From contig NZ_JAJRCG010000001.1 in assembly GCF_028679125.1 (NCBI RefSeq), positions 124,001 through 188,000 on the forward strand: a DNA stretch of 64,000 nucleotides, written 5' to 3'. The translations under genes and the position numbers were made by a program. Positions 34,288-41,392 of this stretch are shown one piece after another. The notes below the pieces were generated by a model. That model did not search any database, was not told the origin of the DNA, and was given only the letters and a program-made list of their open reading frames with translations. The stretch is from Methanoregula sp. GTDB lineage: Archaea; Halobacteriota; Methanomicrobia; Methanomicrobiales; Methanospirillaceae. Positions within the stretch are counted from its first letter, which is position 1, and the number at the start of each line of letters is the position of its first letter.

Positions 34288-35853
34288 ATGAAGATTGGTC
34301 GCGAAGATTTTGAGGCGCTGATCAGAGGCGACAAGACCATCGTCCCCTATATCGAACTCGACCCGCTTGCGGGAACGTACTCGGTATTCGGGGTAAAAAC
34401 AGCCGGCAACCCGAATTATCTTATCAAGGCTATTTATGAGATGTACGAGGCCAATCTTAACCGGAAACTTGCCGTCAAAGCGGTGCGCAAGCTCTTCCGG
34501 TCAGTCGGGGCGGGCTCCGTCGGGCTGAACAATATGCTGAAGAAGCTCGGCATGGAATTAAAACCCGAAGAGTTCCTGATGCTGGTCTTCAAGCTCCAGC
34601 ACCAGCAGGGCTGGGGTGCCCCGTTTGAGCTGGTTTCGGCCAGTGACAAGCGGATCGTCGTCAGGACCAAGCACACGTTTGAGTCCGTGGTGCTCAAGGA
34701 CTGGAACATGGCAGTCTGTGGCGTCCACCAGGGCTGGATCGAAGGAGTCCTCATGTCAGTGACCGGCAAGTCGTGGTATTGTCTTGAGAAGAGCTGCCAT
34801 GCGAAAGGCGACGAGTATTGCGAGTTCGTTGCCGACCGGGTCCCTGCGAGCTGGAGGTTCAAGGCTGAAGCCATTGTCAAGGGCGAATCTGCCATCACCG
34901 AGTTTATCGAGCACAAACCCCTTGAGGGCAAGATCTCCCTCATGGATGAACCGGTGGTCATGATGCCCCGCTTCATCTTCACGTCCATGACCAATTCATT
35001 GAAGAAGACCATGGGAGAGGCGCCGGCAAGCGGTGTCAATTATCGTGCATACAAGGACATGGGCAAGGAAAATGTCGAGCACTACAAGAAGATGAGTGTC
35101 TCGTTTGACCTCTCAAGGACCAAACTTGACAACGATCTCACCCTGCTGGACAGCCGTTTCACCGCATTCGGGGCGCCTTCAGTTTCCGGAGGCAAGATTG
35201 CGTATGGCAGCCATATCGTCAACGATAACTTCGAGGTTGTTGATTCCGTCGAGAAGGAAGTGGGCAGCAAGGCCACCGTATTCCAGAAAATCGGCGATAA
35301 GGCAATCCGTGTATCTACCAACGTTATTGGCGCTGACGGCAAGCGGGCTGTCGGGACCGAGATTTCAAGCATTGTCTACGATGCCGTGATCAAGAACGGG
35401 CAGACCTATTACGGCACTGCAGATGTTGTTGGTAAAAAGATGGTCGTGGCATATGAGCCAATCAGGAATTCCGCAGGAGAGATCATCGGTATCCTTTTTG
35501 TCGGAATCCCTGAAGACATGGTCTACGGCACGTTAATGGAAGAGAAACTTAAAAAGATCAATCCCAAGACCATCTGCGATATGGCGTTTGCCTTCTACTC
35601 CCAGATGGGCTGGTTCAATTTCGTCAAGGAAGACTGGGACGAGGCATCAAAGACCAGGACCATTACGCTTTCCCATACGGTCGAGTCCGAATCCTTCGGG
35701 AACATCGGCAAGAATGTCTGTTACTGCACTGCCGGCCTGCTCGCCGGAATCATCGAGGGATCGTTCGGGATCAGGGTCGATGCAAAAGAGATCCAGTGCA
35801 AGTCCAAAGGGGACGAGCACTGTGTCTTTGCGATTACCAATAAAAAGGAGTAA
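34288..35853 (+). CDS. Cytosolic sensor with V4R - Cache - V4R architecture
   Basis: 521 residues without signal peptide or membrane helix. The first V4R domain (about 60-205) ends in the typical C..KSCHAKGDEYCEF. The middle part (about 265-415) matches Cache_3-Cache_2/sCache domains: AYGSHIVNDNFEVVDSVEKEVG, ATVFQKIGDKAIRVSTNV, GTEISS, YYGTADVVGKKMVVAYEPI and IGILFVGI. The second V4R domain (about 425-518) ends in C.SKGDEHCVF. V4R domains bind small hydrophobic ligands and Cache domains bind small metabolites, normally outside the cell; here Cache is intracellular. The start at 34288 lies about 28 bases from a TATA-like TTTTAATTG, implying a leaderless mRNA. A REC-PAS regulator follows 58 bases downstream; the two may form a signalling pair. 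Confidence 0.85.
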   Translation: MKIGREDFEALIRGDKTIVPYIELDPLAGTYSVFGVKTAGNPNYLIKAIYEMYEANLNRKLAVKAVRKLFRSVGAGSVGLNNMLKKLGMELKPEEFLMLVFKLQHQQGWGAPFELVSASDKRIVVRTKHTFESVVLKDWNMAVCGVHQGWIEGVLMSVTGKSWYCLEKSCHAKGDEYCEFVADRVPASWRFKAEAIVKGESAITEFIEHKPLEGKISLMDEPVVMMPRFIFTSMTNSLKKTMGEAPASGVNYRAYKDMGKENVEHYKKMSVSFDLSRTKLDNDLTLLDSRFTAFGAPSVSGGKIAYGSHIVNDNFEVVDSVEKEVGSKATVFQKIGDKAIRVSTNVIGADGKRAVGTEISSIVYDAVIKNGQTYYGTADVVGKKMVVAYEPIRNSAGEIIGILFVGIPEDMVYGTLMEEKLKKINPKTICDMAFAFYSQMGWFNFVKEDWDEASKTRTITLSHTVESESFGNIGKNVCYCTAGLLAGIIEGSFGIRVDAKEIQCKSKGDEHCVFAITNKKE

Positions 35854-35911
35854 ATCCAATTTTTTTAAATAGCATCTCCACCAATTTTTATAAAACTTTT
35901 CCCTGATTCCC

Positions 35912-36706
35912 ATGGTATCCATCCCCCGTATCCTGATCGTTGAAGACGATGAGATCATCTCTAACCTGATCACCACCATGCTGGAGCGGAGAGGGTACAG
36001 TGTTGTCGGGAAGATCGATTCCGGCGAGGGAGCGATCCTCAAGGCGGCTGAACTGGAACCCGATCTCGTGTTGATGGATATCACCCTGAAAGGACAGATG
36101 GATGGCGTGGCCGCGGCACAGTTCATCTTCCAGCTCTTCCATATGCCTATCGTCTTCCTGACGGCCCATTGCGACGATACCCTGCTGGAACGCGCAAAGA
36201 ATGCCCAGCCGCTTGGCTATATCCTCAAGCCGTTCTCCGACAAGGATCTCTCGTCGAATGTCGAGCTGGCCCTGTACAACCATGGCATCCGGAAGAAATA
36301 CTTTGATGTCCCGCCGATCGGCGAACCAAAGAAGCTCATGATGATCATGGATCCGGTCTTCGTCCTGGATACCCGGGGCAGGATTGTCTTTTTCAACCCC
36401 TATGCGGCGCGGTTTCTTGAACTTGGGGAGAAGGAGATCCTGATGAACCACTGGCGCAAGGTGATGATGATCATCAACGATACAAGCGGGGACGAAGTCC
36501 CTGACCCGGTCCCCGAAGTGGTTAAACAGATGCTCGTTGTCACCTATGAATTCAATACTGCAATCGTGACCACGACCGGCAAGACCCGTAAGGTATCGGT
36601 TACGGTGCGCCCTATCAAGGATGACAATCACGAACTGATCGGGGTGCTCATGCATGTCCGGGAAAAGACCCTCGACCAGATCCGGATGGCTGCGATTAAA
36701 AAATAA
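35912..36706 (+). CDS. Response regulator with REC and PAS domains
   Basis: 264 residues. The receiver domain (about 5-120) is complete: acidic pocket E11-D12-D13, phosphoacceptor D56 in DLVLMDITLKG, threonine in VFLTAH and lysine in ILKPF. A PAS domain follows (about 140-255): MMIMDPVFVLDTRGRIVFFNPYAARFLELGEKEIL. There is no DNA-binding or kinase output, so it must signal through protein contacts. REC-PAS proteins of this kind are typical of Methanomicrobia. It stands 58 bases downstream of the V4R-Cache-V4R gene on the same strand. The cognate kinase is not in this stretch. Confidence 0.9.
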   Translation: MVSIPRILIVEDDEIISNLITTMLERRGYSVVGKIDSGEGAILKAAELEPDLVLMDITLKGQMDGVAAAQFIFQLFHMPIVFLTAHCDDTLLERAKNAQPLGYILKPFSDKDLSSNVELALYNHGIRKKYFDVPPIGEPKKLMMIMDPVFVLDTRGRIVFFNPYAARFLELGEKEILMNHWRKVMMIINDTSGDEVPDPVPEVVKQMLVVTYEFNTAIVTTTGKTRKVSVTVRPIKDDNHELIGVLMHVREKTLDQIRMAAIKK

Positions 36707-36820
36707 CAGCCGGCAAGGTATCCAAAACGGTATACCTGCAACCCCGAGGTCTTCGCGATGGGGATTGCCGGAGAAATAACCTGCCGCTGGTTAACGTGGC
36801 AGGGAAAAATACCTGATGAA

Positions 36821-37612
36821 TTATTCAGGCTTCTTCCTGAACAGAACCCGGCTGAACCGGTCGATGAATCCTTCTTTTGCTTCCGTTGTCTTCTCTTCCT
36901 TGTATGCGATACCTGCGAGATCCGATGCGATCTTCTTTATCGCCCGTGACGCCGGCGATGTCGGGTACTTGATAACAATCGGGGTCTTGGCAGATGATGC
37001 ACGCCGCACATTGGCATCCTCCGGGATGATGCCGATTACCCGGACGCCCAGGACCTTCTCCATCTTCTTGGTGATGACATCGCTCTTTTCCTGGTCCGTG
37101 CGGTTAATGATGCATCCCAGGACATGCCCGCCAACAACCTCGGTCAGGATCTTGGTCTTGAGGGCATCGACAATAGAGGAGATCTCCGGATTGACAACAA
37201 GGATCACTTCATCGGCAATGGCAAGGGGGACGACACCATCCTTGCTGATACCCGCCGGGGCATCGATCAGCAGGAATTCGCATCGCTTGACCAGTTCGCT
37301 CATCACATCCCGGATCTTCTCAGGATCGGCCTGCTGGAATCCCTGAAGAGAGATGCCGCTGGGGATCACCTTGAGGTTGCCCGGCGTGGTATAAATTGCA
37401 TCATCGATCTTTCCCTTTCCGGCCAGCACCTCGTGCAGGGTGACCGGGGCATCCTGGAGCCCCATGATAAGGCCGACATTGGCCATACCGATATCGGCAT
37501 CCATGAGATAGGTCTCTTTCCCCAGCTGGGCAAGCATGGTGCCGAGGTTGACGGACACCATGGTCTTACCTGTTCCGCCTTTGCCGGAAGCGATGGTATA
37601 TACCTTAACCAT
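36821..37612 (-). CDS. minD: MinD/ParA-family ATPase
   Basis: 263 residues. The deviant Walker A KGGTGKT is at residues 11-17, followed by LMDADIGMANVGLIMGL (switch I region) and DAPAGISKDGVVPLAIADEVILVVNPE (Walker B and switch II). The C-terminus GFIDRFSRVLFRKKPE can form an amphipathic membrane-targeting helix as in MinD. Archaea carry several such proteins; some position archaella and chemotaxis arrays. It is the last of three minus-strand genes after a DUF2226-like and a Roadblock-like membrane protein, close to filament assembly genes. A role in positioning or regulating a surface filament is therefore likely but inferred. Confidence 0.88.
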   Translation of the reverse strand: MVKVYTIASGKGGTGKTMVSVNLGTMLAQLGKETYLMDADIGMANVGLIMGLQDAPVTLHEVLAGKGKIDDAIYTTPGNLKVIPSGISLQGFQQADPEKIRDVMSELVKRCEFLLIDAPAGISKDGVVPLAIADEVILVVNPEISSIVDALKTKILTEVVGGHVLGCIINRTDQEKSDVITKKMEKVLGVRVIGIIPEDANVRRASSAKTPIVIKYPTSPASRAIKKIASDLAGIAYKEEKTTEAKEGFIDRFSRVLFRKKPE

Positions 37613-37683
37613 GGGGTGACCTGATCTGCGATGCGTGATCGGTGAACTGCATAATCCAGTGTCTGCTCCTTCTTATATTCGTT

Positions 37684-38211
37684 TTATAGCCACCAGTTTA
37701 AAATAACTTGGGTTTCTTCGGCAATCATCCTGCGCCTTTCCCTGGGGATTTGGAGCGTTGTACGGGCAATTCCAACAAGATCAGATCCCTGGTGGGTAAG
37801 TCCGATAAGGACAATGTCCCCGGATTCGTCAGTGGGACTGCTGGCATACAGCGCGGCATACTGTGCAGCATCCTCGTATGCAGATGTTCCCCCGCTTGAA
37901 GCAAACAGGAGCCCGTCGGATGTGGCGATGGTAAACTGGTCCAGGGAGTATTTCACCGCAAGGGCACGCAGGCTCCCGTTTATCGTGGTCTGGCCATCAA
38001 TAACATTACCCGGTTTAACCGGAGGAAGTACAGGTGAGACCGGGACATTCGTTTCGGGTGCAGTCCGTTTTGCCAGGGGGAATACCGGTCTGAGTTCCGG
38101 CTGGTAGGCAAAGTTCTGGCGGGGCCCTTCCCGTTTCCTGGACCGTGCACGGAAAAGGAGCATTGCTGCGGCAATGATGGCAAGTATAACAACCAGTGTA
38201 AGGATGATCAC
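37684..38211 (-). CDS. Membrane-anchored Roadblock/LC7-like protein
   Basis: 175 residues from a GTG start: one membrane helix (about 3-20), a basic stretch RARSRKREG, a Pro-rich linker and a domain of about 100 residues. In that domain LAVKYSLDQFTIATSDGLLFASSG, AAQYAALYA and IVLIGLTHQGSDLVGIART follow the Roadblock/LC7 plan. The frame remains open upstream without a normal start codon, including a GGAG near 38255, so the true N-terminus could be longer. It lies between the DUF2226-like gene (56 bases upstream) and minD on the same strand. Roadblock proteins regulate small GTPases or ATPases; here MinD or the filament ATPase could be the partner. Confidence 0.65.
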   Translation of the reverse strand: MIILTLVVILAIIAAAMLLFRARSRKREGPRQNFAYQPELRPVFPLAKRTAPETNVPVSPVLPPVKPGNVIDGQTTINGSLRALAVKYSLDQFTIATSDGLLFASSGGTSAYEDAAQYAALYASSPTDESGDIVLIGLTHQGSDLVGIARTTLQIPRERRRMIAEETQVILNWWL

Positions 38212-38267
38212 CAGCGAATCGGAAAGAGGAAGTATGGCAGGAATAACGATCCACTCCGGTAAACGGG

Positions 38268-38948
38268 TCAGCGTTCCATCAGATGATCCATCTGGAGCTG
38301 CTTGATAAGATTCTTGCAGTCGCTCCGGATACGGGTTGTTACGTGATCAAGGTCCATGCTGTCCAGCGCATCGATATTGCTCTCGAGATCATCATCGACG
38401 GGGGGAACTGCGGCACTCTCTGGTTCAGTCCTGGCTTCCGGAACTGCATTCACTGGTTCGCGGCGGTGTACCACGGTCGCGGAGGGTGTTGCTGATAAGG
38501 GAATTTTATTGCGGAATGCAGGAGCTGCTGGTGCCGGTATTGTGGTTTTGGGGTGCTGGACCGGTGCAACCGGGAATGCTGCTGATTGCACAGCCGGGAT
38601 TTTTCGTGCCTTCCCGGGGTGAGATGCACCGATCGTACCCGTTTTTACGATTTTACAGGTTGGATTGAACTCAATGGAGAGTTTGAGTTGAGCCTCGTCC
38701 AGCGATGCAAGTATCACATCCACCATTTCTCCGAGGGCAGTTTGCATCTCTGCCCACCCGGTGTCCCCGCCTTTTCCCCGGAACTTTATAAGGATGCAGG
38801 TACCTTCCCGAAAGACGAAGGTTGCTGTGACCGGGCCGGAAAAGATGCTGCCCGTACCGGTGAACCTCTTCTGTTCCATTTCGGCAATAATGCTCTCTAT
38901 GGATATGTTCTTCCGGATCTCAAGGAAGGTACCCCGCGGGAGTTGCAT
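38268..38948 (-). CDS. DUF2226-like protein
   Basis: 226 residues, cytosolic. The N-terminal domain (1-100) has PRGTFLEIRKNISIESIIAEMEQKRFTGTGSIFSGPVTATFVFREGTCILIKFRGKGG, shaped like archaeal DUF2226/DUF4388-type effector domains (family from memory). A long Ala/Pro-rich linker follows, then a short acidic C-terminal part with DVTTRIRSDCKNLIKQL-like helix. A similar N-terminal domain stands in the protein at 40453, where it is fused to a Roadblock domain. It is the first gene of the three-gene operon ending in minD. Function unknown. Confidence 0.6.
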   Translation of the reverse strand: MQLPRGTFLEIRKNISIESIIAEMEQKRFTGTGSIFSGPVTATFVFREGTCILIKFRGKGGDTGWAEMQTALGEMVDVILASLDEAQLKLSIEFNPTCKIVKTGTIGASHPGKARKIPAVQSAAFPVAPVQHPKTTIPAPAAPAFRNKIPLSATPSATVVHRREPVNAVPEARTEPESAAVPPVDDDLESNIDALDSMDLDHVTTRIRSDCKNLIKQLQMDHLMER

Positions 38949-39325
38949 TCATTAGGGTGTTACGATATTCTCCTATTTAGTTTCTTTTTATTGATGTCGG
39001 CATATGAAAATGGGCAGGGCGATCCTCCTGTTCGTACTCACAGAAATTATGGGGCCCGTACTTCTCTCATAATTCCTCCGTGAATCCTGGTAATGTACAT
39101 TGCCTGCCAAAAACCTGAGTGAATAGTTACACCATTATCAGCATCGCAATCGATCCCTGATTAAAAAAAAACTCTGGAGAAATCCCTTTTTGATAGGGCA
39201 TCTGTCATGCACCCTGTTTGTACACCGTCCGACCCCCGCTCCCACCGGAGCCAGGACAATCCCTTCAGTCATCCCGTAAAACTGCATGAATCCGGCTCGG
39301 AAATGGGAGGGGCTTGGGGGGGTAG

Positions 39326-39502
39326 GGCGGTGTACTTTGATATTTTACCGCCCGTGACCAACAGGTCAGGGAGAAAATTTCCGACTGTCTTTACGTGAAT
39401 CACGTTGGTTTGTCCGCACGGGAAGTACACCGCCAGACCCTCGCTCAACGAGTGCAATATAAGCCCGGGAGCGTTAGCATATCGAAATGCTTTCTACCGG
39501 GC
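39326..39502. ncRNA. Candidate structured RNA (nested stems plus two hairpins)
   Basis: A perfect 12-bp stem joins 39326-39337 to 39423-39434 (GGCGGTGTACTT with its complement). Nested inside are CCCGTG 39351-39356 with CACGGG 39417-39422, and ACCAAC 39357-39362 with GTTGGT 39404-39409. The loop holds two small hairpins (about 39365-39385 and 39393-39405). Outside follow CTCG/CGAG (39440-39452) and GCCCGG/CCGGGC (39463-39468 with 39497-39502), the latter enclosing AGCAT/ATGCT. Such nesting is unlikely by chance in 180 bases. The strand is not decided: a run of eight A follows on the plus strand. I do not recognise it as RNase P, SRP or a known riboswitch; it could also be the end structure of a mobile element. 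Confidence 0.45.
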
Positions 39503-39541
39503 AAAAAAAAATTTCAACCACCCCCTCGACCCCTACTCAAA

Positions 39542-39698
39542 ATTTTTCAGGCAGGGTCTGGTAGATCAATCCCTCACAACACGCCGGAAACTGCAAAATA
39601 TTGTCGGTTATTCAATTGAATTATCGGTTAATTAACCGGTAACCGGTTCGTTAACTTACACCCTGTGATCGCGATTGAACATTTTTCAGCAGGGTCTG
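39542..39698. repeat. Direct repeat pair enclosing a palindrome cluster
   Basis: ATTTTTCAG(G)CAGGGTCTG occurs at 39542-39560 and, lacking one G, at 39681-39698. Between the copies lie the palindromes TTCAATTGAA (39611-39620), CGGTTAATTAACCG (39625-39638), AACCGGTT (39641-39648) and GTTAAC (39650-39655) within 45 bases. This could be a binding region or the trace of a small insertion. Confidence 0.5.
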
Positions 39699-40092
39699 CT
39701 TGAAAAAATATGCTCTGGAGAATACCTTAATCCAGACGAATTGCAGGAATCCCGTACGTCCCTGAAATATGCTTTGTGAATAGTGGATAGTCGGCAGGTA
39801 CCGGGTCGCAATGTTTCTGGAAGATGGTTGAATATTCGGCTGGCTTGTTTGCTGTAGAGTGACCATATCCGGTGCCCACTGCCGGTTTGGATCGTAACTT
39901 TTCTTTGGTTCGGGCAGGCATTGAGTGAAGTACTGGGGGCAGAGCGGTATTCTTCAATACTTATTTCAGGATCGAACGATATCCTCTTACATTGCGTGAT
40001 TATCCTTAAATACACTCAATTTTCCGTAAAATTAAAAAACAATCTATTAATAGATGAAACACAAGAGGATATTTTTATATCACGGTGGGTAT

Positions 40093-40440
40093 ATGCTAAA
40101 ACCATTATTAGAAGAGTTCCTTAAAGTGGAAGGAGTATCCGCTGCCGTAGTGGTGGGACGGGACGGCTTTGTTATTGAGAGTGCTGTCTCGGGAAAGGTG
40201 GATCTTGAGGCTCTCGGCGCCATGGCATCGACCGGTCTGGGAACTTCCGAGGCCATGGGAAATACCTTGGGGAAGGGCGAACTCCTGCAGATGCTGGTGG
40301 AACTTGAAAAAGGGCCGATCCTCTTATCCCCCTTATCGGCGGATGAACTCATCGCCCTGGTGGCCGATACCTCGGCAAATGTCGGGCGGATCCGGTACGA
40401 ACTGAAGAAGAACAAAGAGAGAATTGTTGCAGCGCTCTGA
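40093..40440 (+). CDS. Roadblock/LC7 domain protein
   Basis: 115 residues, a single stand-alone Roadblock domain. MLKPLLEEFLKVEGVSAAVVVGRDGFVIESAV, the central ALGAMASTGLGTSEAMGNTLGKGELLQMLVELEKGPILLSPL and ADELIALVADTSANVGRIRYELKKN are typical of archaeal and MglB-like members. The start at 40093 has GGTGGG four bases upstream; an earlier in-frame ATG at 40054 lacks one. These proteins dimerise and control small GTPases. No MglA-type GTPase is visible here; the partner could be the MinD-like ATPase or the filament ATPase. The DUF2226-Roadblock gene follows 12 bases downstream, and the filament genes after that. Confidence 0.88.
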   Translation: MLKPLLEEFLKVEGVSAAVVVGRDGFVIESAVSGKVDLEALGAMASTGLGTSEAMGNTLGKGELLQMLVELEKGPILLSPLSADELIALVADTSANVGRIRYELKKNKERIVAAL

Positions 40441-40452
40441 TCCCCATTTTTT

Positions 40453-41211
40453 ATGAAATTTCCCGCAGGAACTGACGGAGGAACCATCTCCACACCTCGT
40501 GACGAGGATGCCGCCCGGGAACTGCGGTCTTTCACCGGGGCCATTGAGGTCGAGTCCGGGTCAGGCAAGGGATTTGTCCTTGCCGATAAGGGGACCCTGT
40601 TTGCTGCGTATTTCCGATCAGATCAGGGCAGTTTCAAAGGAAATGCGGCCCTCTCCCATATCTCGTTTGACACCGACAGCGGGGATGACGAGATCTTCAG
40701 CCTGCGGAGTTACAATCCCTCGGAATTCTCCCGGGCGATCAGTATATCCCGGGAAGAAGGACTCATCCTCCCCTCTGTTGTAAGGATACTTCCATCCGAA
40801 GAAGAAACAGCGGTGTCGTCTCTTCCGCCATCCCCTTCCGTGAACAAGATAGTCTCCCCGGTACCGGTTACCCCCCGTCTCCCCGATGAGGCCAGGTTCC
40901 GGAAGATCATGAGCCTGCCGGGAGTACTTGCAGTTTCAGCATTCTTTGAAGGGTTCCCGGTACAGTCGTACGGGGACAAGGATTTCGAGCATGTGGCGGC
41001 ATTTGCAGAGGATTTCGTGCGGGCCGGGACAAAGGTTGCCCAGGAGATGGGGATTGGCGATCTCGATCAGCTTATCCTTGAGACCGGCAGCAACAAGTTG
41101 ATCATCGCTCCGTGTGGTGACCTGTATCTCTGCCTCTTCACCTCGTCCGATGCCCAGCTCGGATTAATCAGGGTGCTGCTCAGAAGTATCCAGAAGGAGA
41201 GTGCCGGATGA
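40453..41211 (+). CDS. Fusion of a DUF2226-like domain with a Roadblock/LC7 domain
   Basis: 252 residues, cytosolic. The N-terminal half (about 20-115) reads ELRSFTGAIEVESGSGKGFVLADKGTLFAAYFRS, akin to the N-terminal domain at 38268. A Pro/Ser linker (about 118-145) leads to a C-terminal Roadblock-like domain (about 150-250): FRKIMSLPGVLAVSAFFEGFPVQSYG, then HVAAFAEDFVRAGTKVAQEMGIGDLDQLILETGSNKLIIAPCGDLYLCLFTS. It begins 12 bases after the stand-alone Roadblock gene. The filament assembly ATPase gene starts 181 bases downstream on the same strand. It probably links an input domain to a switch protein controlling the filament machine; this is inference. Confidence 0.75.
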   Translation: MKFPAGTDGGTISTPRDEDAARELRSFTGAIEVESGSGKGFVLADKGTLFAAYFRSDQGSFKGNAALSHISFDTDSGDDEIFSLRSYNPSEFSRAISISREEGLILPSVVRILPSEEETAVSSLPPSPSVNKIVSPVPVTPRLPDEARFRKIMSLPGVLAVSAFFEGFPVQSYGDKDFEHVAAFAEDFVRAGTKVAQEMGIGDLDQLILETGSNKLIIAPCGDLYLCLFTSSDAQLGLIRVLLRSIQKESAG

Positions 41212-41392
41212 GGGAGATGTATGGACCCCATGATTGATGTGGGTTCGCAACCGGTGACTATAGTTCATAAAAGACCATCATCCGGTTCAGGGAATGCCAG
41301 TATGTATGTACAGATCATCCGGTCTCCCTGGAGAAAAGACAGGGAAATAACGATGTCTGGGGATTGCGAACAGTACTTTGGAGGGATCAGGT

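Larger units (their letters stand above)
38949..40092. other. 1.1-kb divergent non-coding region
   Basis: No gene with good codon use, start site and motif is present. The region contains a self-complementary segment at 39326-39502, a palindrome cluster at 39611-39655 and a direct repeat at 39542/39681. Short open frames on the minus strand near 39700-39950 include one ending in DYPLFTKHISGTYGIPAIRLD that looks protein-like but lacks a convincing start, so a decayed gene is possible. TATA-like blocks near 40021-40080 belong to the Roadblock gene at 40093. Confidence 0.5.

Noticed and set aside
39686-40015. 109-codon minus-strand open frame in the divergent gap
   Set aside because: No start site, no recognisable motif and unusual composition. 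It overlaps other open frames in the same strand, of which none is clearly coding.
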